DNA from: Chromatiales bacterium
GTDB lineage: Bacteria > Pseudomonadota > Gammaproteobacteria > JACCYU01
Assembly (NCBI GenBank): GCA_031177845.1
Contig: JAPSGG010000012.1
Coordinates: 1 to 12,065, forward strand
DNA length: 12,065 bases
Direction: 5' to 3'
The notes beneath the pieces are model-generated. The model had not been told where the DNA came from, searched no databases, and saw only the letters and a program-made list of their open reading frames with translations. Positions within the stretch are counted from its first letter, which is position 1. Each line of letters begins with the position of its first letter. Shown piece by piece: positions 6,603 to 12,065 of this stretch. The position numbers and the translations under genes were made by a program.

Positions 6603-7298
6603 ATGGATATCTCCGAGATCCGAAGAAGAAATCTGAGGCTCATCATCGAGCAGTGCTTCAATGGAACGGCGGCCGAGTTGGCACGGGCGCTGGGCAAGCA
6701 AGCTTCTGAGATATCCAGGATCTTCAGCTCCAGACCAGAGCATCGCCGGAACGTCGGGTCGCGGCTTGCGCGGCAGATAGAAACGCTGCTGGGACAAGAG
6801 GCGGGTTGGATGGACCGGCAGCAAATGGGATTACAGGATCACCTCGAAGCCAGTGCCAGCCCGAATAATGATGCGCCGGCAGCCGACACGCGCAAGCGCA
6901 TATCCATCATCAAGCGCATACCCATCATTTCGTCGGTACAGGCACAGGATGTGGCTTCCGTCAGCCATTTCCGCCCGCATGCGATGCAGGCGAAGGAGTG
7001 GATTACAGTGACCGCGAAGGTGGGAGATCGCGCCTACGCCCTGTGCGTGGTAGGCGATTCGATGGAGCCCAAGTTCCCCGAAGGCTGCACCATCATCGTC
7101 GATCCCGATGTGGAGCCCGTCCATGGTTCGTTCGTGATCGCGCTACTTGGCGATGTCGGTCAGATCACCTTCAAACAGCTCGTCGAAGACGGCAGGCGTT
7201 ATCTCAAGCCCCTCAACCCGCGCTACCCCGTCATGCAGATGGACGATCGAGTGACGATCTGCGGCGTGATCAAGCAGATGATCATGAACTTCGACTGA
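6603..7298 (+). CDS. XRE-family / S24 peptidase phage-type repressor (CI/LexA-like)
   Basis: The 231-aa product has the two-domain layout of phage repressors. An N-terminal helix-turn-helix domain (residues 1-70) contains GTAAELARALGKQASEISRI and ends near GQEAGWMD. A linker rich in Ala, Asn and Asp follows. The C-terminal S24 domain (about 105-231) has GDSME with nucleophile Ser153, TFKQL with general base Lys191, and the closing VTICGVIKQ strand. Such repressors dimerise, block early promoters, and are inactivated by RecA-stimulated self-cleavage. The cleavage motif, usually VQAG, reads SVQAQDVA here (Ala114-Gln115), so cleavage may be impaired. The start at 6603 is preferred over a TTG at 6534 because the HTH begins there and the TTG lies inside the operator. 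It probably controls the recombination operon downstream, whose promoter carries the same palindrome as its own upstream region. Confidence 0.9.
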   Translation: MDISEIRRRNLRLIIEQCFNGTAAELARALGKQASEISRIFSSRPEHRRNVGSRLARQIETLLGQEAGWMDRQQMGLQDHLEASASPNNDAPAADTRKRISIIKRIPIISSVQAQDVASVSHFRPHAMQAKEWITVTAKVGDRAYALCVVGDSMEPKFPEGCTIIVDPDVEPVHGSFVIALLGDVGQITFKQLVEDGRRYLKPLNPRYPVMQMDDRVTICGVIKQMIMNFD

Positions 7299-7641
7299 AC
7301 CGCCCTTGCCTAAAAGGCAAGGGGTCCCATCGGTATCGGCGGTGGCTGACTTAGAATCTCCCGCTCGGCTGCGCAGTGCGCACCACTCACTGCCCCCCCT
7401 TTCATAAAGGGGGTTGATCGACGCAAGGCCTCGAGCAGGGGATTAATTCCGAGCGCACACATCCACAAAACTGGGCTCCCGTTCGCAGTGTTCACAGTTC
7501 GCCAGTTCATGCTTCGTCTGGAGCCTGCCCCGGAACTGATCCGGGGACGAGGGGTTTCCAACATCCCCGATTAGGATACCAAGCACCCTTCCGCTCCGGC
7601 CTCTTTGAGGCGCCCTTGAAAACCGGCCGCAGTCCCCAATA
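7299..7641. other. Hairpin-rich non-coding region between repressor and recombination genes
   Basis: About 340 bp have no believable gene; the frames that stay open (minus strand) have atypical composition and no ribosome binding site. Three perfect stem-loops stand out. They are CCCTTGCC/GGCAAGGG (7303-7310 and 7316-7323, 5-nt loop), CCCCCTTT/AAAGGGGG (7395-7402 and 7406-7413, 3-nt loop) and CCCCGGA/TCCGGGG (7528-7534 and 7540-7546, 5-nt loop). None is followed by a T-run on the plus strand. The first, 4 nt past the repressor stop, may still protect or end its mRNA. The others could be part of a small RNA, an origin-like or attachment site, or a repeat family. Confidence 0.45.
7303..7323 (+). 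repeat. Perfect 8-bp stem-loop just after the repressor stop codon
   Basis: CCCTTGCC and GGCAAGGG flank the loop TAAAA. The position, 4 nt after the stop codon, suggests a 3' end structure for the repressor mRNA, but the U-tract of an intrinsic terminator is missing. Confidence 0.6.
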
Positions 7642-7654
7642 TACCTTCCTGGTA
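7642..7654. promoter_or_regulatory. TACC-N5-GGTA operator, distal copy at recombination operon
   Basis: TACCTTCCTGGTA matches the half-sites of the operator at 6527-6539, and the flanks extend the symmetry to ATACC-N5-GGTAT. It ends at the edge of the proposed -35 hexamer (7655-7660). Its centre is 25 bp from that of the proximal copy. Between the two, TACCAATTT (7657-7665) repeats the first nine bases of the repressor-side operator, giving a likely weak third site. Confidence 0.65.
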
Positions 7655-7683
7655 TGTACCAATTTCTACCTTTCTGGTATAAT
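7655..7683 (+). promoter_or_regulatory. Promoter of the recombination operon
   Basis: A consensus -10 box TATAAT (7678-7683) is preceded by a 17-bp spacer and a weak -35 (TGTACC, 7655-7660). Transcription would start near 7690, leaving a leader of about 86 nt before the first ATG. The proximal operator lies in the spacer and runs into the -10 box, so repressor binding should exclude RNA polymerase. The weak -35 with a perfect -10 could also mean that an activator helps. Confidence 0.6.
7667..7679. promoter_or_regulatory. TACC-N5-GGTA operator, proximal copy over the -10 box
   Basis: TACCTTTCTGGTA shares both half-sites and the 5-bp spacing with the sites at 6527-6539 and 7642-7654. Its last two bases (TA) are the first two of the TATAAT -10 box. 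The predicted ligand is the S24 repressor encoded just upstream; this is inferred from the shared sites and not shown directly. Confidence 0.7.
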
Positions 7684-7775
7684 TTGGTCGTTGAAATCAG
7701 TAGCCGAAAGATGCCGCCGGGCCGGATCGATGACCGATGTAGGCCACGTGGCAAACCGTATTAGGAGTGAACATC

Positions 7776-8585
7776 ATGCAACGATCGACCGGCCATTCCG
7801 AGGCCGTCCATAAGGCGCCCCGCAACCCCGCGAAGCCTCAACGCAAGCGCGCGATGCGGGTCGATTCACCAAATACGCAATCAGACGTCGGTTCTGACAC
7901 CAGAGGACAGGCTATGCACGACGACGCAAATGTCTTCGGCGCCGAGGATAACGGCGACGCCTGGGCGCACCAGCTCGAGCTCGAACAGGAACAAAAGGCG
8001 ATGGAAGCCGCCGCGCTCGACAAACGACAGGATAATTACTTTGCCCAGCTCGCCAAGATCGATGTCAGCGAGCATGTGGAGAAGAAGGGTGAGTTTTCCT
8101 ATCTTTCGTGGGCATGGGCGATCGACCGGCTGCGCCGGGCTTTCCCCGATGCAACCTGGGAGGTCAAGCGATTTGATGGCGCACCCTATCTGAAGACGGA
8201 TTGCGGCTACTTCGTAGAGGTGGCGGTAACCGTCGCGGGCGTGACGCTGTCGCAGATTCATCCCGTGCTAGATGGCCGCAACCGTCCGATCGCCGAGCCG
8301 AATGCGTTCGACATCAATACCAGCATTCAGCGCTGTCTGGTCAAGGCCATTGCCCTGCACGGTCTCGGGCTGTATGTCTACGCTGGCGAGGACCTGCCGG
8401 AGGGCGCGGAGCCTCCCAAAGTAACCGAAGAGCAACAGGCCAGCTTGAAGGAATTGATCGAGGGTGTCGGGGCGGATACGGCCCGTTTTCTTGAATACTT
8501 CAAGATCGAGAAGCTTGGCGACCTGCCCGCCGCTGACTACCAGCGCGCTGTGAATGCCCTGGAAAGGAAAAGGAAGGCAGCATGA
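7776..8585 (+). CDS. DUF1071/Sak-type single-strand annealing protein
   Basis: The 269-aa product belongs to the phage annealing proteins of the DUF1071 (SSAP/Sak) group. These coat single-stranded DNA and anneal it to complementary strands in RecA-independent recombination. The core, about residues 87-208, shows NYFAQLAKIDVSEHVEKKG, then FSYLSWAWAIDRL, YPDAT-like AFPDATWEV, PVLDGRNRPI, NAFDINTSIQRCLVKAIA and LYVYAGEDLPEG, all diagnostic. Residues 1-46 are basic and low in complexity. A C-terminal helical tail (220-269) could contact SSB or the exonuclease. AGGAG lies 8 nt before the ATG at 7776; the GTG at 7767 overlaps that site and is unlikely. A second start, ATG 7914 with AGAGGA upstream, would give 223 aa and keep the whole core. 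It is the first gene of an operon and overlaps the exonuclease by ATGA. Confidence 0.88.
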   Translation: MQRSTGHSEAVHKAPRNPAKPQRKRAMRVDSPNTQSDVGSDTRGQAMHDDANVFGAEDNGDAWAHQLELEQEQKAMEAAALDKRQDNYFAQLAKIDVSEHVEKKGEFSYLSWAWAIDRLRRAFPDATWEVKRFDGAPYLKTDCGYFVEVAVTVAGVTLSQIHPVLDGRNRPIAEPNAFDINTSIQRCLVKAIALHGLGLYVYAGEDLPEGAEPPKVTEEQQASLKELIEGVGADTARFLEYFKIEKLGDLPAADYQRAVNALERKRKAA

Positions 8586-9457
8586 CCTCGGCTGTGAGGC
8601 TCGAACAGGGATCCAATGCGTGGCACAAACATCGCGCGCTGCATGCCAACGCCAGCGAAGCGGCGACGGTGATGAAGGTATCCCCTTGGGAACCGGACAC
8701 TTGGTTCAAGCTATGGCAGTTGAAGACCGGGAGAATGGTAAGAACAGGTGCCGCGCCCTGCCTGCGGCGCGGCGCCGACATGGAAGCCAGAGCAAGGGCC
8801 GCTTACGAAAAGCTGACGGGCAACATCATGCAGCCTATGGTCTTGCAAAAGGACGGATGGCTGTCTGCCAGCCTGGATGGCATCAGCTTCAACGGCGATC
8901 TGATCCTGGAGATAAAGTGTCCGCCGAGCGGCGAAGCGTCTCACACTTGGCAGCAGGCCCAAGCCGGCTCAATTCCTGAGCACTACTACTGGCAGTTGCA
9001 GCATCAGCTGCACGTCTCGGATGTGCCGACTGCCCATTTTTGGGTCTTCGATGGAGAAAAGGGCTTACTGATCGAGAAACTGCCCAATGTCGACGACCAG
9101 GACAGGCTGATCAATACCTGGCGCGATTTCTGGCAGTATATTGAAACCGACACCCCGCCTGAACTGACCGACAAAGATATCCTGCTGCGCGACGACGCCG
9201 AATGGACGTCAGCCGCGAACGCCTATCTGGCCGCCAAAGAAGAACTGCGACGCGCACAGGAGTCTGCGGATGCAGCAAGACAAGCGCTCATTGCACTGGC
9301 GGATCATACGCGGGTCGCGGGCGCGGGCTTGACCGTGACTCGATACTGGCAGGATGGGCGGATCAATTACGCTGCGATTCTGGAATTAAAAGGGGTGCAC
9401 CTTGATCGATATCGCGCCCCCAGGACACAGCAGGTCCGGATAACCACTGAAAGCTGA
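8582..9457 (+). CDS. YqaJ-like viral recombinase / lambda-type exonuclease
   Basis: The 291-aa product is a PD-(D/E)XK nuclease of the YqaJ/lambda-exonuclease family, which resects double-stranded ends 5' to 3' to create single strands for the partner annealing protein. Key features are an N-terminal WHKHR-type substrate segment with the conserved SEAATVM near 25-31, and the acidic helix RRGADMEARARAAYE (62-76). The active-site sequence follows: SASLDG with Asp99 and LEIKCP with Glu110 and Lys112, then YYWQLQHQL (136-144) on the next helix. The C-terminal part has a coiled-coil-like segment (about 219-250) and the family tail VTRYWQDGRINYA. Its ATG overlaps the stop of the annealing protein gene (ATGA), so the two proteins should be made together. 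Neighbours identify an exo/annealase pair as in lambda Red or SXT elements. Confidence 0.9.
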   Translation: MTSAVRLEQGSNAWHKHRALHANASEAATVMKVSPWEPDTWFKLWQLKTGRMVRTGAAPCLRRGADMEARARAAYEKLTGNIMQPMVLQKDGWLSASLDGISFNGDLILEIKCPPSGEASHTWQQAQAGSIPEHYYWQLQHQLHVSDVPTAHFWVFDGEKGLLIEKLPNVDDQDRLINTWRDFWQYIETDTPPELTDKDILLRDDAEWTSAANAYLAAKEELRRAQESADAARQALIALADHTRVAGAGLTVTRYWQDGRINYAAILELKGVHLDRYRAPRTQQVRITTES

Positions 9458-9470
9458 CGACCGAATAGGT

Positions 9471-9489
9471 AACCTGAGTAAATCAGGTT
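9471..9489 (+). repeat. Stem-loop after the exonuclease gene
   Basis: AACCTGA and TCAGGTT form a perfect 7-bp stem with loop GTAAA, 14 bp past the exonuclease stop. There is no T-run, so it is at best a weak or Rho-assisted 3' end. The rest of 9490-9673 holds no gene; a distant 8-bp inverted repeat (TACTCTCG 9537-9544 and CGAGAGTA 9638-9645) is the only other pattern seen. Confidence 0.45.
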
Positions 9490-9673
9490 CATGAGCCTAT
9501 CTCGGACTAACCGTCACGTTGCCTTGTAGTCCGATCTACTCTCGTCTTTATCCGCTAATACCGGACCCAGGCGAAGCAGCAACTGAGAGCAGCCTTGCTC
9601 CTGCACTCGCGCCACAGCAGTCCCGCGTAGGAATAACCGAGAGTAGCGAGGGGCTCTTCAACATCCATACAGA

Positions 9674-10270
9674 TTAGAACTGGGACTCGCCTTCCGCGCT
9701 GACGACATTGGTCGAAAATCGGGCGACCGACTTGCTGACCCGGTCGTGCTGGCGGTCCTGCTGCTGCGCGGCCGGACTGATGCAGTTGCTCATTTGGAGC
9801 TCTGGCGGCTCCATGGAGAACATGAATGGAGCCGTTTTGCCCAGCGCGCTTAAGCCGAGTAGGCTGCGAGACGACCCCGGGAATACGGCGACCTCAACGT
9901 CGTGGATCATGCAGGCTCCACCGATGTTGATGCTGCCAATCCGGTATACTGGTACGATAAGCGTTCTGCCGTCTGCCAAGATACCCTGCAGGCGCTTGAC
10001 GTAGGTCGCGCCGTCCTTGGCTTGCAGCACCGCGAGCGTGTCCTCGTTGATCGTCATGTAGCCGGCGCCGGTATCGACAAGATAGTCGAGGTTGCCGAAA
10101 CCTTCGACGTGCACATCGACGTAGTACGTGTCCGCGCCCTTGTTCTTCATGGGTACGGTCGCGGATGCTGCCATAACGTGCCCGGGCGTTACGGCAAGAA
10201 TACCCAAGATCGCAGACAGAATTCTAAGCACCCCCCCTCCAATATCGTATCCGAACTGTCGCCTAATCAT
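9674..10270 (-). CDS. Secreted retropepsin-like (clan AA) aspartic protease
   Basis: The 198-aa product starts with a basic segment, then a hydrophobic helix (residues about 15-28) and a possible cleavage at HVMA-AS near 35, so it is predicted to be periplasmic. The mature part carries one retropepsin-like domain. LVDTGAGYMTIN (64-75) has the catalytic D66-T67-G68. A flap-like strand follows at about 96-108 (GILADGRTLIVPVYRI), and the hydrophobic-Gly motif near SLLGLSAL (136-143) comes with a closing strand. Such proteins act as dimers because each gives one Asp. The C-terminal 35 residues are Gln, Asp and Ser rich and look disordered. GGAGAG lies about 9 nt before the ATG. It is transcribed away from the small periplasmic protein gene. 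Natural substrates of these bacterial proteases are mostly unknown. Confidence 0.83.
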   Translation of the reverse strand: MIRRQFGYDIGGGVLRILSAILGILAVTPGHVMAASATVPMKNKGADTYYVDVHVEGFGNLDYLVDTGAGYMTINEDTLAVLQAKDGATYVKRLQGILADGRTLIVPVYRIGSINIGGACMIHDVEVAVFPGSSRSLLGLSALGKTAPFMFSMEPPELQMSNCISPAAQQQDRQHDRVSKSVARFSTNVVSAEGESQF

Positions 10271-10633
10271 TGCCGGGACTCTCCGTTGCCCTATTCGGGA
10301 TCGCCCGTCTCAGAGCGAACATACCAGAGCACATCCGGGGTGCACCACTCGGCCGGCACTAAAGGCGACGTTTCTCGGACAAATGGTCATAGCAGCATAG
10401 GCCAGCGGTGGTCCGGCTGGATGAACGTGCCGCGGGTAGCTAACTCAAGCAAGCACCCGAATCCTCATGTGAGGATTTCTCTCAGCGTTGGATGTCGCCG
10501 CCTAGCAGTGTAAAGTGTCCGCCTGATGAAGGCGCCCGCCATCGCAAAACCGCGCTGAATCTGGGCGCTGCCATGCCTGCCAGTGCCACCACGTGCAGTT
10601 CCAAAACGGCCCATAAGACGAGGTACTCGATCG
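10271..10633. other. Divergent intergenic region with a palindrome
   Basis: This 363-bp stretch separates two divergent genes. No supported gene is present; an ORF start at 10583 belongs in frame to the next gene but lacks a ribosome binding site. The one clear element is the 16-bp palindrome at 10461-10476. I found no strong -35/-10 pair for either gene. Confidence 0.4.
10461..10476. promoter_or_regulatory. Palindrome between divergent protease and periplasmic-protein genes
   Basis: ATCCTCA-TG-TGAGGAT is a perfect 7+7 inverted repeat with a 2-bp centre. The loop is too short for an RNA hairpin terminator. A protein-binding operator is a better reading, although the distance to the genes (190 bp to one start, 158 bp to the other) leaves its target open. 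Confidence 0.35.
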
Positions 10634-11062
10634 ATGAGCCATAACAAGAACCGGCATCTTACCATGCTCTTCGGCGCAAGCTTGGTTGCCTGCACATCGC
10701 CCGCCTTGAGCGCCGACTCCGTGCGCGTTGAACTCAACAAGCTAGAACCGCAGGAAGGCGCCTGTCGGGCGTATCTGGTATTCGAAAATCAGACTCAGCG
10801 TAGCTTTTCGGGGCTCACGCTAGATCTGGTCATGTTCGACAAGGAAGGCGTCATCGCCAAGCGGCTAGCGGTCAACGCGGCGCCGCTTCCTGCCGACAAG
10901 ACCAGCGTTAAGCTGTTCGACATCGAGGGCCTCGCCTGTGACAACATCGGGCGTATCCTCGTCAATGACGTGCTCGATTGTCAGGACGAGAGCGGCGACG
11001 TCTCGGACTGCGTCGGGCTAATCGACGCGTCATCACGCAGCGATGTGGCTCTGAACAAGTAG
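10634..11062 (+). CDS. Small exported protein of unknown function, possible lipoprotein
   Basis: The 142-aa product has a short basic start (MSHNKNRHLT), a hydrophobic stretch MLFGASLVAC and then TSPALSADS. SLVAC fits a lipobox, which would make it a lipoprotein after cleavage before Cys; ALSA-D is an alternative signal peptidase I site. The mature domain is a predicted beta sandwich with the blocks ACRAYLVFENQTQRSFSGLTLDLVMFDKEG, then IAKRLAVNAAPLPADKTSVKLFDIEG and a C-terminal section with four Cys (CDNIGRI, LDCQDE, SDCVGL), probably disulfide-bonded in the periplasm. I recall similar proteins annotated only as hypothetical. The start at 10634 is chosen over a GTG at 10583 because the signal sequence begins there and GAGG lies about 10 nt upstream. 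A regulatory palindrome lies upstream. Confidence 0.75.
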   Translation: MSHNKNRHLTMLFGASLVACTSPALSADSVRVELNKLEPQEGACRAYLVFENQTQRSFSGLTLDLVMFDKEGVIAKRLAVNAAPLPADKTSVKLFDIEGLACDNIGRILVNDVLDCQDESGDVSDCVGLIDASSRSDVALNK

Positions 11063-11245
11063 GATCAGGCGCGCGCAAGTGTACCACGCACGCCACGAAG
11101 TGAAGCCAACAAGGAAGCGAATGCCGCACATTCCAAAGACCTTCAATCTGCCAGCGGGTGAGCGACCTGCACCGTGTGGGTGAGGAGCGATTGCGACCCG
11201 GTCAGCCCTAAACGTGATAATCTAGCTTATGCGCCAGGTTAGATC

Positions 11246-11476
11246 ATGTCTAACAGGGTGATGAAGCGCTGCAAGGAATGCGGCAAAAGAACCTTGCACG
11301 TTCATCCACGCACCTCGCATTCAGTTCACCTACTGCTCGCCATCGTCACGGTGGGTCTCTGGCTGCCCGTGTGGCTAATGGTGACCATGTACAATAACTC
11401 GCAAGGGCACTGCACTCGGTGTGGAAAATCCGTGTGGCTATGGCCCTTCTTCAGGAGACATCAGCGCCGGCGTTGA
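11246..11476 (+). CDS. Small membrane protein with two CxxC motifs (zinc-ribbon-like)
   Basis: The 76-aa product has CKEC near the N terminus (Cys9 and Cys12) and CTRC (Cys56 and Cys59). The two pairs flank one hydrophobic helix (about residues 27-48, HLLLAIVTVGLWLPVWLMVTMY). Two CxxC pairs make a zinc ribbon plausible, with the ribbon halves brought together on one side of the membrane if the helix forms a hairpin or dips into it. The C terminus is strongly basic (FFRRHQRRR), which suggests a cytoplasmic side. His20, His25 and His28 near the helix could also bind metal. The start is an ATG with AGG about 10 nt upstream. Similar tiny proteins occur in phages and chromosomes as hypothetical proteins; the function is not known to me. 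Confidence 0.65.
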   Translation: MSNRVMKRCKECGKRTLHVHPRTSHSVHLLLAIVTVGLWLPVWLMVTMYNNSQGHCTRCGKSVWLWPFFRRHQRRR

Positions 11477-11489
11477 TCTTGCCGCGTCG

Positions 11490-11636
11490 GTGAGGGCTCA
11501 CACTCGCTGCAAGCCGCCCCTTTCCGAAGCCGACCGCGTGGACACGCGCGTATTCGCCGCGGCCGCCGATTGCCGGGTCACGTTCCGCTTCGCGCGTGAG
11601 GACACCATGGAAGTCGATCGTAAGGATTGCCCCTGA
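11490..11636 (+). pseudogene. Possible 3' remnant of a secreted or Cys-rich protein gene
   Basis: The frame ending at the TGA 11634-11636 shows strongly GC-biased third positions across its last 40-45 codons and reads SEADRVDTRVFAAAADC, then RVTFRFARED, then a terminal DRKDCP. This looks like a real protein tail with two Cys. Its only upstream starts, a GTG inside the preceding gene and a GTG at 11490, have no ribosome binding site, so it may be a decayed gene or a frameshifted copy. I do not recognise the family. Confidence 0.3.
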
Positions 11637-11955
11637 TGAGCATGCGAGATCCTTAACGCGGACCGATGGATCGGGCACCGTGCTGCGCGAGGATGTGTTG
11701 TCGGTGCTGATGGCGCGAGCGGAGTTCGCTCGGGTGGCTTACTGGCAGTTAGTTGCTGGGGATGATCATACCCCCTTGTGGTCATGATTCCGATAAACAA
11801 GCGTCTTTTGTCCACGAATCCGGACAAACGGTCGGAGGAATCCTCCACCCAGCTGAATTGGTGGAACAGGGCTCGCGCTGTTTGCCAGACCAAACCTCCA
11901 TACGCCTGTCGAGCCCGGCGCACCGGCAGATCCCTTATGATGTGTCGATTTCGCC
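11637..11955. other. Stretch with no clear gene
   Basis: A plus-strand frame with the protein-like sequence TVLREDVLSVLMARAEFAR (about 11680-11736) ends at the TGA 11785-11787 but has no start. From 11788 on, several frames are open on both strands with poor codon bias and no ribosome binding site, so I support none of them. A near-perfect 7-bp stem with one wobble (ATGATCA 11762-11768 and TGGTCAT 11779-11785) is the only structural element. Confidence 0.3.
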
Positions 11956-12065
11956 GTGAACGTGAGTGTTAAAGACTGGCACGCTGCGCGCACAGAGTAT
12001 AAGGCGGCTGGCGCACCCATGTCAGAGCCAATCGACTGGGGTGATCACGACTGCTCTTACATCAC
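11956..12065 (+). CDS. Start of an unidentified gene, cut by the window edge
   Basis: A frame with convincing protein-like codons opens near a GTG at 11956 (or 11962) and runs off the edge. It reads VNVSVKDWHAARTEYKAAG and then APMSEPIDWGDHDCSYI. The block WHAARTEYKAAGAP looks like a helical soluble protein and the acidic WGDHD is distinctive, but I cannot name the family. No good Shine-Dalgarno sequence precedes the GTG codons; the true start could also be the ATG at about 12019. Confidence reflects only that the stretch is coding. Confidence 0.45.
   Translation, partial: MNVSVKDWHAARTEYKAAGAPMSEPIDWGDHDCSYI

Noticed and set aside
7443..7754. Minus-strand open frame across the hairpin-rich region
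   Set aside because: It crosses the promoter and all operators of the recombination operon, has no ribosome binding site, and its composition fits non-coding DNA.
9537..9645. 8-bp inverted repeat TACTCTCG / CGAGAGTA as possible ends of a small mobile element
   Set aside because: The arms are about 93 bp apart with no target duplication and no coding content; a chance match is likely enough.
1..12065. CRISPR arrays, tRNA or rRNA genes, integrase or transposase
   Set aside because: No regularly spaced direct repeats, no tRNA-like T-arm or acceptor pairs, and no recombinase or transposase motifs were seen on either strand by eye.

Overview
The window looks like chromosomal DNA of a high-GC Gram-negative bacterium, most likely a proteobacterium. 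I infer this from the codon usage, a phasin (polyhydroxyalkanoate, PHA, granule coat protein), periplasmic proteins with signal peptides, and the proteobacterial look of the small conserved proteins. I cannot name the genus. I see no rRNA, tRNA, CRISPR array, transposase or integrase.

Left part (1-3250). On the minus strand lie a DUF6489-like small protein, a phasin and a patatin-like phospholipase, separated by hairpin terminators. The phasin has a good sigma70-type promoter with a near-perfect palindrome over its -10 and start site, as expected for repressor control. The left edge (1-534) and 2516-3247 hold only broken, coding-like frames: decayed genes or indel errors.

Middle part (3248-6292). 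A plus-strand group encodes an alpha/beta hydrolase, a tautomerase-superfamily protein and an isoprenylcysteine-methyltransferase-like membrane protein. It converges on a minus-strand pair: an unrecognised 105-aa protein followed by an AI-2E/PerM-family transporter.

Accessory part (6527-9457). This is the most interesting region. An XRE/S24 (CI/LexA-like) repressor is followed by a 477-bp hairpin-rich non-coding stretch. Then comes a two-gene operon with a DUF1071/Sak-type single-strand annealing protein and a YqaJ/lambda-type exonuclease, overlapping by ATGA. The same 13-bp palindrome, TACC-N5-GGTA, occurs once upstream of the repressor and twice around the promoter of the recombination operon, one copy running into its -10 box. 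The simplest reading is a phage- or ICE-derived recombination switch with the repressor binding these sites. The repressor seems to be expressed from a leaderless mRNA, and its expected Ala-Gly self-cleavage site reads Ala-Gln.

Right part (9674-12065). A secreted clan-AA aspartic protease (minus) is divergent from a small periplasmic or lipoprotein gene. A 76-aa membrane protein with two CxxC motifs follows, then coding-like fragments, and a gene that runs off the right edge.
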